From JAWVEV01 sp033856535 (GTDB lineage: Bacteria > Actinomycetota > Thermoleophilia > Miltoncostaeales > Miltoncostaeaceae), in NCBI GenBank assembly GCA_033856535.1, contig JAWVEV010000214.1, positions 1 through 58,548 on the forward strand: 58,548 bases of DNA. The letters are read 5' to 3'. Shown piece by piece: positions 7,364 through 15,437 of the stretch (within the stretch, counting starts at the first letter, position 1; every line of letters starts with the position of its first letter). A program made the translations under genes and the position numbers. A model generated the notes under the pieces. It had not been told where the DNA came from, made no database searches, and saw only the letters and a list, made by a program, of their open reading frames with translations.

Positions 7364-7526
7364 GTCCGGCGCGCTGAACCCGGTGAGGTCGCTGAGGAGG
7401 CGGATCCGCTCTCTCCGTTAGGGATTTGTCAGAGCGATGAAAAGGACCGCCGCGGCGCTCAAATCGCCCACGCCGCGGCCGAGATTACCGGCAGGACCCG
7501 TTGAGGCACCAAAGGAGCTGACCAAA

Positions 7527-8675
7527 GTGGGCATGACGTCCTCTCGTACTCTCGCCGCCGCGATCGCCGCCGGCGCGCTCATCGCCATCCCGGCCACCGC
7601 GTCCGCGTCGGAGGGCCCCTCGGCCACCGACGTGAAGTCGTACACGGCCAAAGCCGACCTGTCGCTCGACCGCGCCGTCGCGATGTTCACCCGCGGCAAC
7701 GACGCCCCCGGGCTGAAGGCGTTCAGGCTGAGCCGCGCGTACCTCGGCAAGGCCAACGCCCTGTCGACCCTGCTCACCAACAACGCCGACACCGACGCCG
7801 AGCGCGCCCAGGCCGCCCGCGCCTGGCAGTTCCTGGCCGTCGAGCGCGACGAGAACCTCGCTCAGCTGGCGACGCTGCTCGAGAAGGTCAACGCCCAGAC
7901 GGACAAGATCGTCGCCACCGCGCTGCTGGCCGACACCAAGCACCGCGACGCCGCGCTCGGGATCATCCAGGACCTGATCGACCAGGGCGTCTCCGAGAAC
8001 GCCGAGGCCGGCCTGAACCGCATCATCGCCGCGCTGACCTCCGGTCGCGCCACCGAGATCGGCGCCCAGGTCAACCTGCTCGCCGAGATCAAGCTCCCGA
8101 ACGACGCCCAGAAGTCGATCGCCCTCGCGATCCAGGCGAACCTCGGCGCCCAGGCCCGCGTCGCCGCGGTCCTCGACAGCCTCATCCCGCAGCTCCCCGA
8201 GGAGGCCCGCGGTCAGCTCGAGAAGGCCCTCGACCTGGTCAACAAGCAGCTCGAGGCGGCCGCCGCCATGTTGGACGACGTCGACGACCTGCTCCCGCCC
8301 TTCGTGCGCCCGATGGTCCAGGGGATCCTCGACGACGTGAAGGACATGATCGCCGCGATCACCGCCCCGTGGGTCCAGGCCCCCGTCGCGGAGACCCCCA
8401 GCACCGGGACCCCGACCACGGACCCGGAGACCCCGGCCACCGGGTCGCAGGTGCCGATGCCCTTCCCAATCCCGATGCCCAGCTTCGTCATGGACATCAT
8501 CAACCAGTTCCTGCCGGGCGGCCTGCCCGTCCCGACCTCGGGCATCCCGGTCCCGGGCATGCAGGACTTCTTCAACAGCTTCTTCGGCCAGAACGGCTTC
8601 ATGTCCGGCCTCTTCGGGGGCGGCGCGGGCACGGGCGGCAACATCTTCGGCGGCCTTTTCGGCAACGCCGGCTGA
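7527..8675 (+). CDS. Secreted helical protein with Pro/Gly-rich C-terminus
   Basis: GTG 7527 lies 9 nt after AAAGGAG; ATG 7533 is the alternative. The 382-aa product opens with a classical signal peptide (TLAAAIAAGALIAIPATASA). Residues 30-270 are mostly amphipathic helix (ALGIIQDLIDQGVSENAEAG; LPEEARGQLEKALDLVNKQL). The tail is Pro-rich (VPMPFPIPMP) and then Phe/Gly-rich (GLFGGGAGTGGNIFGGLFG). No cysteine and no recognised domain. It is divergent from mreB and followed by a terminator, so it is a single-gene unit. The architecture suggests a wall-associated or surface protein; this is inference. Confidence 0.75.
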   Translation: MGMTSSRTLAAAIAAGALIAIPATASASEGPSATDVKSYTAKADLSLDRAVAMFTRGNDAPGLKAFRLSRAYLGKANALSTLLTNNADTDAERAQAARAWQFLAVERDENLAQLATLLEKVNAQTDKIVATALLADTKHRDAALGIIQDLIDQGVSENAEAGLNRIIAALTSGRATEIGAQVNLLAEIKLPNDAQKSIALAIQANLGAQARVAAVLDSLIPQLPEEARGQLEKALDLVNKQLEAAAAMLDDVDDLLPPFVRPMVQGILDDVKDMIAAITAPWVQAPVAETPSTGTPTTDPETPATGSQVPMPFPIPMPSFVMDIINQFLPGGLPVPTSGIPVPGMQDFFNSFFGQNGFMSGLFGGGAGTGGNIFGGLFGNAG

Positions 8676-8725
8676 TCGCGCCACCCGGCGGCTCCGGCCG
8701 CCACGCAGCACCCGGCAGCATCAGG

Positions 8726-8747
8726 AGGGGCCCCGCGAGGGGCCCCT
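8726..8747 (+). terminator. Intrinsic terminator of 7527-8675
   Basis: AGGGGCCCC (8726-8734), loop GCGA, GGGGCCCCT (8739-8747), followed by TCGCCGTT. A perfect 9-bp stem before the aroC promoter. Confidence 0.75.
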
Positions 8748-8800
8748 TCGCCGTTCTCGGGACCCGCCCGCCGGCGGCCGATCCGGCCGCGGCCAGACGC

Positions 8801-8806
8801 TAGACT
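8801..8806 (+). promoter_or_regulatory. -10 box of the aroC operon (leaderless)
   Basis: TAGACT ends 9 nt before the aroC GTG, and no Shine-Dalgarno separates them. Transcription would start at or within a few bases of the start codon. Confidence 0.6.
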
Positions 8807-8815
8807 CCCGGCCCC

Positions 8816-9976
8816 GTGGCCCTCAGTTACCGCACAGCCGGCGAGTCCCACGGCCCGGCGCTCTTCGCGGTCCTCGAGGGACTGCCGGCCGGGCTGCCGC
8901 TCACGCCGGAGGACATCGACGACGACCTCGCCCGCCGCCAGCTCGGCTACGGGCGCGGCGGCCGCATGAAGATCGAGCGCGACCGCGTGCAGGTGAAGAG
9001 CGGCCTGCGCCACGGGGCGACCATCGGCAGCCCGCTCACGCTCGAGATCGCCAACCTCGACTTCCCCAACTGGGCCGAGGACCGGATGGCGGTCTGGGCG
9101 CCGGCGCAGAAGGTCGAGCCGATCACGCTCCCGCGGCCCGGTCACGCCGACCTGGCGGGGATGCTCAAGTACGGCACCGACGACCTGCGGCCGATCCTCG
9201 AGCGCGCCAGCGCCCGCGAGACCGCCGCCCGAGTCGCCGCCGGCGGCGTCGCCAAGGCGCTGCTGCGCCGCTACGGCGCCGAGATCCGGAGCCACGTGAT
9301 CCGGATCGGCCCCGAGGCGGTGCCGGCGCGCGACGACCTCTCCCTGGAGGACTTCGAGGGGGTCGACGAGAGCCCGGTGCGCTGCCTCGACCCCGAGGCC
9401 TCCCAGCGCATGAAGGCGGCCATCAAGGCCGCCGGCCAGAGCCACGACACGCTGGGCGGCATCTTCGAGGTGTGGGCCTTCCACGTGATGCCGGGCCTCG
9501 GCTCGCACGTGAGCGGCGACACCCGCCTCGACGGCCGCCTGGGGCTCGCGATGCTGGGCATCCAGGCGATCAAGGGCGTCGAGATCGGCGCCGGCTTCGA
9601 GCTCGGCCGGATCCCCGGCAGCGAGGCCCACGACGAGATCTTCCACTCGGAGGAGCGCGGCTTCTACCGGCGGACGAACCGCTCGGGCGGGCTCGAGGGC
9701 GGCATGACCCACGGCATGCCCCTGATCGTGCGCGCGGTGATGAAGCCGATCTCCACCCTCACGCGGCCGCTCGCCTCGGTGGACATCGCCACCAAGGAGC
9801 CGCGCAAGGCCTTCAAGGAGCGCTCGGACATCTGCGCGGTCGCGGCCGCCGCGGTGGTGGGCGAGGCCGCGGTCGCCTTCGTGCTCGCGCAGGCGCTGGT
9901 CGAGAAGTTCGGCGGGGACTCGATCGATCACCTGGACGCGGCGGTGGAGCGCTACCGAGCCGAGATCGCGCAGTAG
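8816..9976 (+). CDS. aroC: Chorismate synthase
   Basis: GTG 8816, 386 aa, the family's usual length. It starts LSYRTAGESHGPALFAVLEGLPAG, the first chorismate synthase signature, with RQLGYGRGGRMKIERD and the later RASARETAARVAAG and GGLEGGMTHGMPLIVRA signatures. It converts EPSP to chorismate with reduced FMN in the cytoplasm. First gene of an eleven-gene run; aroK starts immediately after its TAG. Confidence 0.97.
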   Translation: MALSYRTAGESHGPALFAVLEGLPAGLPLTPEDIDDDLARRQLGYGRGGRMKIERDRVQVKSGLRHGATIGSPLTLEIANLDFPNWAEDRMAVWAPAQKVEPITLPRPGHADLAGMLKYGTDDLRPILERASARETAARVAAGGVAKALLRRYGAEIRSHVIRIGPEAVPARDDLSLEDFEGVDESPVRCLDPEASQRMKAAIKAAGQSHDTLGGIFEVWAFHVMPGLGSHVSGDTRLDGRLGLAMLGIQAIKGVEIGAGFELGRIPGSEAHDEIFHSEERGFYRRTNRSGGLEGGMTHGMPLIVRAVMKPISTLTRPLASVDIATKEPRKAFKERSDICAVAAAAVVGEAAVAFVLAQALVEKFGGDSIDHLDAAVERYRAEIAQ

Positions 9977-10498
9977 GTGCCCGACCGCTGGATCGCGCTG
10001 GCCGGCTATATGGGCGCCGGCAAGACCACGGTGGGGCGCCGGCTGGCGTCCCGGCTGGACCTGCGCTTCGTGGACGCCGACAAGGCGATCGAGGAGGCGG
10101 CCGGCATCCCGATCCCGACGATCTTCTCCACCAAGGGCGAGCTCTGGTTCCGCCGCACCGAGGAGGCGGTGATCCGCGACCTGGTGGCCGAGGAGCCGGG
10201 CGTGCTGGCGCTGGGGGGCGGCGCGGTCGAGAGCGCCAAGACCCGCGACGTGCTGCGCCGCAAGGCCCACGTGGTGTGGCTGCGGGCGAGCGTCGACGCC
10301 GCCTGGCGGCGCGTCGAGGGCTCGGACCGGCCGCTGGCCAAGGACAAGGACCGCTTCGCGCGCCGCGCGGCGTCCCGGGAGCCGAACTACCGCGAGGCCG
10401 CGGACCTCGAGGTCGACGCCGACCGCTCGCCCGAGGAGGTCGTGGGCGGGATCGCGGCGTGGGTCGAGGGCCTGGCCCCCGCGGAGGCGGGGCGGTGA
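9977..10498 (+). CDS. aroK: Shikimate kinase
   Basis: GTG 9977 abuts the aroC stop; 173 aa. The P-loop GYMGAGKTTVGRRLA (residues 9-23) is followed by the shikimate-binding DAD (about 34) and WFRRTEEAVI, then GGGAVES (about 78). It phosphorylates shikimate at the 3-hydroxyl with ATP. Its end overlaps aroB by four bases (GTGA). All catalytic motifs are present. Confidence 0.96.
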   Translation: MPDRWIALAGYMGAGKTTVGRRLASRLDLRFVDADKAIEEAAGIPIPTIFSTKGELWFRRTEEAVIRDLVAEEPGVLALGGGAVESAKTRDVLRRKAHVVWLRASVDAAWRRVEGSDRPLAKDKDRFARRAASREPNYREAADLEVDADRSPEEVVGGIAAWVEGLAPAEAGR

Positions 10499-11613
10499 GC
10501 GTGGCGGCGCCGGCGCCGGCCATCTGGGCCGAGATCCCCATGGGCGGGCCCGCCGACGGCACGACCCGCTATCCGCTGCACCTGGGCCCGGGCCTGATCG
10601 ACCTGGTCGGCGAGCTCTGGGCCGGCCGCGCGGCGTCCTCCGGCGTGCTGCTGGTGGCCGACGGGAACGTCCCCGGCCTCGCGGGGCGGGCGCGGGCGAG
10701 CCTCGAGGCCGCCGGGTTCCGCGTCACCGCGGAGGAGATTCCGCCGGGGGAGGGCTCCAAGTCGCTCGCTCAGGTGGAGCGCCTGACGCGCGCCGCCGCG
10801 CGGGCGGGCCTGCGCCGGGCCGACGCGGTGGTTGCGCTGGGCGGCGGGGTCGTGGGCGACCTGGCCGGCTTCGTCGCGGCCTCCTACCAGCGCGGCGTGC
10901 GCCTGGTGCACCTGCCCACCACGCTGCTGGCGATGGTCGACTCGGCGATCGGCGGCAAGACCGGCGTCGACCTGCCCGAGGGCAAGAACTACGTCGGCGC
11001 CATCTGGCAGCCCGACCTGGTCGCGATGGACACCGACGCGCTGGCCACGCTGCCGGCGCGCGAGCTCTCCTCCGGCTTCGCCGAGGTGATCAAGTACGGC
11101 CTGCTGGACGGGCCGGACCTCTTCGCCCGGGTCGAGGGCTGGCCCGAGCTGCCCGGTCCCGCCGATGAGCTCGCCGCCCTGATCCTGCGCTGCGTCGCCC
11201 ACAAGCTGGCCGTCGTGGCCGACGACGAGCGCGACCTCGGCCGGCGCGCCAGCCTCAACCTGGGCCACACGGTGGGCCACGGCATCGAGGCCGCCGCCGG
11301 GTACGCCGGCTACACCCACGGCGAGGCGATCTCGCTCGGCATGCTGGCGGCGCTCCGGCTCTCGATCGAGCGGACCGGCTGCGACCCCGCCTGGCGCGAG
11401 CGCACCGCCGCGATCTTCGCGCGCCACGGCCTGCCGGTGCGGCTCGACTCGGCCATCGGCACCGACGCGATCCTCGACGCCATGGGGCGCGACAAGAAGG
11501 CCGACGGCAAGGCGCGGAACATGGTGCTGCTCGGCGGCCCCGGCGAGGTCCTGCTCAACCAGGACCCGCCGCGCGAGCGCATCGTGGCCGCGATCGAGGA
11601 GCTCCGCGGGTGA
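10495..11613 (+). CDS. aroB: 3-dehydroquinate synthase
   Basis: GTG 10495 overlaps the aroK stop; 372 aa. NAD-binding GGGVVGDLAGFVAASYQRG (about residue 117), PTTLLAMVDSAIGGKTGVD, GKNYVGAIWQP and the zinc-site histidines in LGHTVGHGIEA and THGEA are all intact. It cyclises DAHP to 3-dehydroquinate using NAD and Zn. An internal ATG at 10540 is a possible alternative start, but the overlap favours 10495. aroQ follows with another GTGA overlap. Confidence 0.96.
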   Translation: MSVAAPAPAIWAEIPMGGPADGTTRYPLHLGPGLIDLVGELWAGRAASSGVLLVADGNVPGLAGRARASLEAAGFRVTAEEIPPGEGSKSLAQVERLTRAAARAGLRRADAVVALGGGVVGDLAGFVAASYQRGVRLVHLPTTLLAMVDSAIGGKTGVDLPEGKNYVGAIWQPDLVAMDTDALATLPARELSSGFAEVIKYGLLDGPDLFARVEGWPELPGPADELAALILRCVAHKLAVVADDERDLGRRASLNLGHTVGHGIEAAAGYAGYTHGEAISLGMLAALRLSIERTGCDPAWRERTAAIFARHGLPVRLDSAIGTDAILDAMGRDKKADGKARNMVLLGGPGEVLLNQDPPRERIVAAIEELRG

Positions 11614-12047
11614 GCCACCGCATCGCCCTGCTCCACGGCCCGAACATCGGCACCCTCGGCCGCCGGCCCTCGCAGCACTACGGCACCTTCACGCTCGCCG
11701 AGCTCGAGAACCAGGTGCGCGCCTGGGCCGCCGAGCGCGACATGCGCGTCGGCGCCTTCCAGACCGATCACGAGGGCAGCTTCCTCGAGCACGTCCACGG
11801 CCTGGCCGGCATCGTGGACGGCGCGATCGTGAACCCCGGCGCCTGGACCCACTACCAGTGGTCGATCCGCGACGCGCTCGAGGTGATGGGCGCGCCGTTC
11901 GTGGAGGTCCACCTCTCCGACATCGAGGCCCGCGAGCCGCACCGGCGCATCTCGGTGGTGCGCGACGTCGCCCTGGGCGCGGTGTGGGGGAAGGGGCCCG
12001 AGGGCTACCGCGAGGCGCTCGACCTGCTCAAGGAGAGGCTGGGATGA
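11610..12047 (+). CDS. aroQ: Type II 3-dehydroquinate dehydratase, somewhat divergent
   Basis: GTG 11610, 145 aa. The flavodoxin-like type II fold is clear: HGPNIGTLGRRPSQHYG (residues 9-25) keeps the Asn, Arg and catalytic Tyr, NPGAWTH keeps Asn and His, EVHLSDIEAREPHRR keeps the catalytic His and both Arg. Divergent points are His for Asn before GPN, Pro after the Arg pair, Tyr-Gln after TH and Ile where HS is usual. It dehydrates 3-dehydroquinate between AroB and shikimate. No shikimate dehydrogenase or aroA is in the window. Likely functional. Confidence 0.9.
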   Translation: MSHRIALLHGPNIGTLGRRPSQHYGTFTLAELENQVRAWAAERDMRVGAFQTDHEGSFLEHVHGLAGIVDGAIVNPGAWTHYQWSIRDALEVMGAPFVEVHLSDIEAREPHRRISVVRDVALGAVWGKGPEGYREALDLLKERLG

Positions 12048-13138
12048 GCGCGCGGGAGGCTCGCCAGGAGCGCCTGCTGGCCCGGCTCGCGGAGCGCGGC
12101 CTGGCCGCGCTGGTCGTCACCGGTGCCGCCAACGTGCGCTACCTGACCGGCTACGTCGGGAGCAACGGCGTCGCGGTGATCGGCCCGGGCGGCCGGCGCC
12201 TCGTGACCGACTCCCGCTACGCGGTCTCCGCGCGCGCCGAGACCAGCGGCGTGGACGTGATCATCGGCAAGCGCGACCTGCTGGCCGACGTCGCCGGCGC
12301 GGTCGCCGCGATCGCCCCCGACGGGCCGATCGGCGTCGAGGCCGAGCACGTGAGCCTGGCCCGCCACCGGCGCGTGGCCGCGGCGCTGGAGGGCCGCGAG
12401 CTCGAGCCGACGGCCAACCTGGTCGAGGACCTGCGGGTCGTGAAGGACGACGCCGAGATCGCCCTGATCCGCGAGGCGGCCGCCATGGCCGACCAGGCGC
12501 TCGCCGCCGTCCTCGCCGACGGGCTGGTCGGCCGGAGCGAGCGCGACGTCGCCTTCGCCGTCCTGCGCGCGCTGATCGACGCCGGCGCCGAGGAGCCCAG
12601 CTTCCCCACGATCGTGGCCGCCGGGCCGCGCGGTGCCCGGCCGCACGCGGTGCCCGGCCCCGAGCCGATCCCCGAGGGGACCCTGGTCGTGATCGATCAG
12701 GGGGCCGTCAACCGGGGATACTGCTCGGACATGACCCGGACCGTCGCCACGGGCCCCCTGCCCGAGGAGCTCGCGCGGGCCTACGCCGTCTGCCTGGAGG
12801 CCCAGGTGGCGGCGATGGCCGCCGTGCGCCCCGGGATCACGGCGGTCGAGCTCGACACGGTCGCCCGTGACGTGATCGCGGACGCGGGCCTGGGCGAGGC
12901 CTTCGGCCATGGGCTCGGGCACGGGGTGGGGCTCGAGATCCACGAGCGTCCCGCCGTGCGGCCCGAGGCCTCCGAGACCCTGGAGGCGGGCATGGTGGTG
13001 ACGATCGAGCCCGGGATCTACCTGGAGGGCATCGGCGGGGTCCGCATCGAGGACCTCGTGCTCGTCACCGACGAGGGCGGCGAGGCCCTCAGTCGATCCC
13101 CGAAGGAGCTGCTGACCATCTCGCGGAGGACCACGTGA
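12044..13138 (+). CDS. pepQ: Xaa-Pro aminopeptidase/dipeptidase (M24)
   Basis: ATG 12044 overlaps aroQ (ATGA); 364 aa. An N-terminal creatinase-like domain (residues 1-125, YLTGYVGSNG) precedes the pita-bread M24 domain. All five metal ligands are visible: two Asp in VVIDQGAVNRGYCSDMTRT, His in GHGLGHGVGLEIHE, Glu in VTIEPGIY and Glu in GGVRIEDLVLVT. It removes residues next to proline. It sits directly before efp, a conserved pairing that links turnover of Pro peptides with translation of Pro stretches. Confidence 0.93.
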   Translation: MSAREARQERLLARLAERGLAALVVTGAANVRYLTGYVGSNGVAVIGPGGRRLVTDSRYAVSARAETSGVDVIIGKRDLLADVAGAVAAIAPDGPIGVEAEHVSLARHRRVAAALEGRELEPTANLVEDLRVVKDDAEIALIREAAAMADQALAAVLADGLVGRSERDVAFAVLRALIDAGAEEPSFPTIVAAGPRGARPHAVPGPEPIPEGTLVVIDQGAVNRGYCSDMTRTVATGPLPEELARAYAVCLEAQVAAMAAVRPGITAVELDTVARDVIADAGLGEAFGHGLGHGVGLEIHERPAVRPEASETLEAGMVVTIEPGIYLEGIGGVRIEDLVLVTDEGGEALSRSPKELLTISRRTT

Positions 13139-13689
13139 TCTCGACCAACGACCTGAAGAACGGATACGTGCTGGACATCGACGGCGAGCTGGTCTCGGTC
13201 GTCCAGTTCCAACACGTCAAGCCGGGCAAGGGCGGCGCCTTCGTGCGCACCAAGCTCAAGAGCATGACCACGGGGGCGGTGGTCGACCGCACCTTCCGCG
13301 CCGGCGAGAAGCTGGAGCGCGTCACCACCGAGACCCGCGAGATGCAGTACCTGTACCGGGACGGCGACGACCTGGTGCTGATGGACAACAAGAGCTACGA
13401 GCAGCTCTCGGTCCCGGCGGCGAGCGTGGACAACGAGGACCTGCTGGCTCCGAACACGGAGGTGCAGGTGCTGTTCGTGCGCGAGCGGCCGCTGCGGATC
13501 GAGCTGCCGACCTTCGTCGAGCTCGCCGTGGCCAGGACCGATCCGGGCGTCAAGGGCGACACGGTCTCCAACGTCTACAAGCCGGCGGAGCTCGAGACCG
13601 GCGCGACGGTCAGCGTGCCGCTGTTCGTGAACCAGGGTGACGTGCTGCGGATCGACACCCGCACCCGCGAGTATGCGACCCGCGTGTGA
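13135..13689 (+). CDS. efp: Translation elongation factor P
   Basis: GTG 13135, 184 aa, normal length. The KOW-like N-terminal domain has the loop HVKPGKGGAFVRTKLK with Lys32 at its tip, the residue that is modified in some bacteria. Two OB domains follow, ending with the C-terminal signature GVKGDTVSNVYKPAELETGA. EF-P rescues ribosomes stalled on polyproline. No epmA/epmB/earP is nearby, so the Lys may act unmodified. Overlaps pepQ and the next gene by GTGA. Confidence 0.96.
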   Translation: MISTNDLKNGYVLDIDGELVSVVQFQHVKPGKGGAFVRTKLKSMTTGAVVDRTFRAGEKLERVTTETREMQYLYRDGDDLVLMDNKSYEQLSVPAASVDNEDLLAPNTEVQVLFVRERPLRIELPTFVELAVARTDPGVKGDTVSNVYKPAELETGATVSVPLFVNQGDVLRIDTRTREYATRV

Positions 13690-15437
13690 GCGACCCGGTC
13701 GGCTACGTCGACGCGACGCTCCGCGACCTGGCGCCGCTCCCGTGGGGGTCGGCGGTCGGGGCGGATGACCTCAGCGCCGCCGCCGCGGCGCTCGGGGTCG
13801 CCGGGGCGGTCGTGCTTGAGGCGCTCGACCCGCGCTGCGCGCGGGCCGCGATGGAGGCCCGGTCCGAGAGCCCGTGGGACCGGCTGCGCGCGATGGTTCG
13901 TGAGGCCGGCACGACGCCGGTCGGGGTGGTGGCCGGCGGGCGCAACCTCTGGGGCGAGCGGACCGTGGCGCCCGACGTGGTGCGCCAGTTCGTGCTCTGC
14001 GCCGCGGAGAGCGGCGCGCGGCGCTTCCGCGCCACCGACCCGCTGAACGACCCGGCCGCCATGGAGGCCATGGCCCGCGCGGCGGCGGAGGCCGGGGCGG
14101 AGTTCGTCCCCACGCTCATCGTCGGACCCGTGCCCGGGCGGCACCTCGACCCCTCCCGGATCGAGGAGGCGCGCGCGCTGGCGGCCCTGCCGGGCGCCCG
14201 GCGCCTCTGCGTCTCCGACGGCGCCGGCCACCTGTCGCCGGCCGGGCTGGCCGCGCTGGTGGAGGCCGTGCGGGAGGCCACCGGGCTGCCGATCGAGGTT
14301 CAGGTGCAGGCTCCCGGCGGGCTGGCCCCGCTCTCGGCGACCGCCGCCGTCGCGGCCGGCGCCGCGGCGGTGCAGGCGTCGGCCGGTCCGGTCGCCCTGG
14401 TCGCGGCCCGTCCCTCGGCGGAGACGCTCCGCGCCGCGCTGCTCGGCGGCCCCCGCGAGCTCGCCTGCGAGCGGGCCGAGCTCGACCGCGCCGCGCGCGT
14501 GGTCGCGCCGATGCTGCCCGCCGACCGCCTGCGCCAGGCCGCCGCCGCGGTCTTCGGCCCGGCGATCGCGGTCCCGCCGGCCCTCGAGGCCGGCCTGGTG
14601 GCCCGGCTCGGCCGGCTCGGGCTCTCCCGGCGCCTGGTGGAGGTGGCCGAGGAGTCCGCCGCCGTCGCGCGCGACGTCGGCTGGGCCACGCTCGGCTACC
14701 CGCTCGGGGCGGCGATCGTCGCCCAGGCCGCGCGCCACATCATCGAGGGGCGCCGCTGGGCCGAGATCGAGCCCGAGCTGGTGCCGGTCGCGCTCGGCCG
14801 CGCCGGCCGCCTGCGCGGCGACGTCGACCCGGCCGCGCTCGAGGCGGCGACCGCCGCCGACCTCGGGCCGGAGCCCGAGCGCGACCTGGCGGCCGTCGCC
14901 GCCGAGGTGCCGTTCGGCCTCAGCGACGAGGACGAGGTCCTCTGGGCGATGTTCGGCGAGACCGCCGGGCGCATCGTCGAGCGCCGGCGCTCCCTCCGCA
15001 CCGAGGCCGAGGACCGGCCGGCCCAGCAGGCCATCGACCGCGAGCTGCTCGCGACCCTGGTCGAGGTGGTCGACACCGTCGGCGAGGCCGAGGTCACCGT
15101 CGAGATCGGCGGCGCCCGGGTCACCGTGCGCCGGGCCGGCGCGGCGCCGGACATGCCGCGCCACCTGGACGACGATGACGACGGCGATCCCGACGAGGGC
15201 CTGATCCGGGTGGAGAGCCCGATGGTGGGCACCTTCTATCGCGCGCCCTCGCCCGACGTCGGCCCGTTCGTGGAGGAGGGCCAGCGGGTCGCGGCCGGCG
15301 ACACGCTCTGCCTGATCGAGGCCATGAAGCTCTTCAACGAGATCCAGGCCGAGCACGGCGGCGTCGTGCGGCGCATCCTGATCGAGAACGCGGAGCCGGC
15401 CGAGTTCGGCCAGCTGCTCTTCCTGATCGAGCCGTGA
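13686..15437 (+). CDS. Biotin carboxyl carrier protein fused to a degenerate carboxyltransferase-like barrel
   Basis: GTG 13686, 583 aa, far longer than AccB (about 150-180). Residues 1-400 follow the pyruvate carboxylase/oxaloacetate decarboxylase alpha fold, starting DATLRD (9-14). Its active site is lost: the usual HLHTHD stretch is EVQVQA (204-209), the carbamylated-Lys segment reads CVSDGAG with Ser177, and the Gln and Arg of QSLxATR are gone. An acidic linker (DDDDDGDPDE) leads to a normal biotinyl domain (about 500-583) with ESPMVGTFYRAPSP and the acceptor Lys548 in EAMK. It sits before accC in the accB position, so it should be the acetyl-CoA carboxylase carrier. The pseudo-barrel may act as a scaffold. 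Confidence 0.85.
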   Translation: MSDPVGYVDATLRDLAPLPWGSAVGADDLSAAAAALGVAGAVVLEALDPRCARAAMEARSESPWDRLRAMVREAGTTPVGVVAGGRNLWGERTVAPDVVRQFVLCAAESGARRFRATDPLNDPAAMEAMARAAAEAGAEFVPTLIVGPVPGRHLDPSRIEEARALAALPGARRLCVSDGAGHLSPAGLAALVEAVREATGLPIEVQVQAPGGLAPLSATAAVAAGAAAVQASAGPVALVAARPSAETLRAALLGGPRELACERAELDRAARVVAPMLPADRLRQAAAAVFGPAIAVPPALEAGLVARLGRLGLSRRLVEVAEESAAVARDVGWATLGYPLGAAIVAQAARHIIEGRRWAEIEPELVPVALGRAGRLRGDVDPAALEAATAADLGPEPERDLAAVAAEVPFGLSDEDEVLWAMFGETAGRIVERRRSLRTEAEDRPAQQAIDRELLATLVEVVDTVGEAEVTVEIGGARVTVRRAGAAPDMPRHLDDDDDGDPDEGLIRVESPMVGTFYRAPSPDVGPFVEEGQRVAAGDTLCLIEAMKLFNEIQAEHGGVVRRILIENAEPAEFGQLLFLIEP

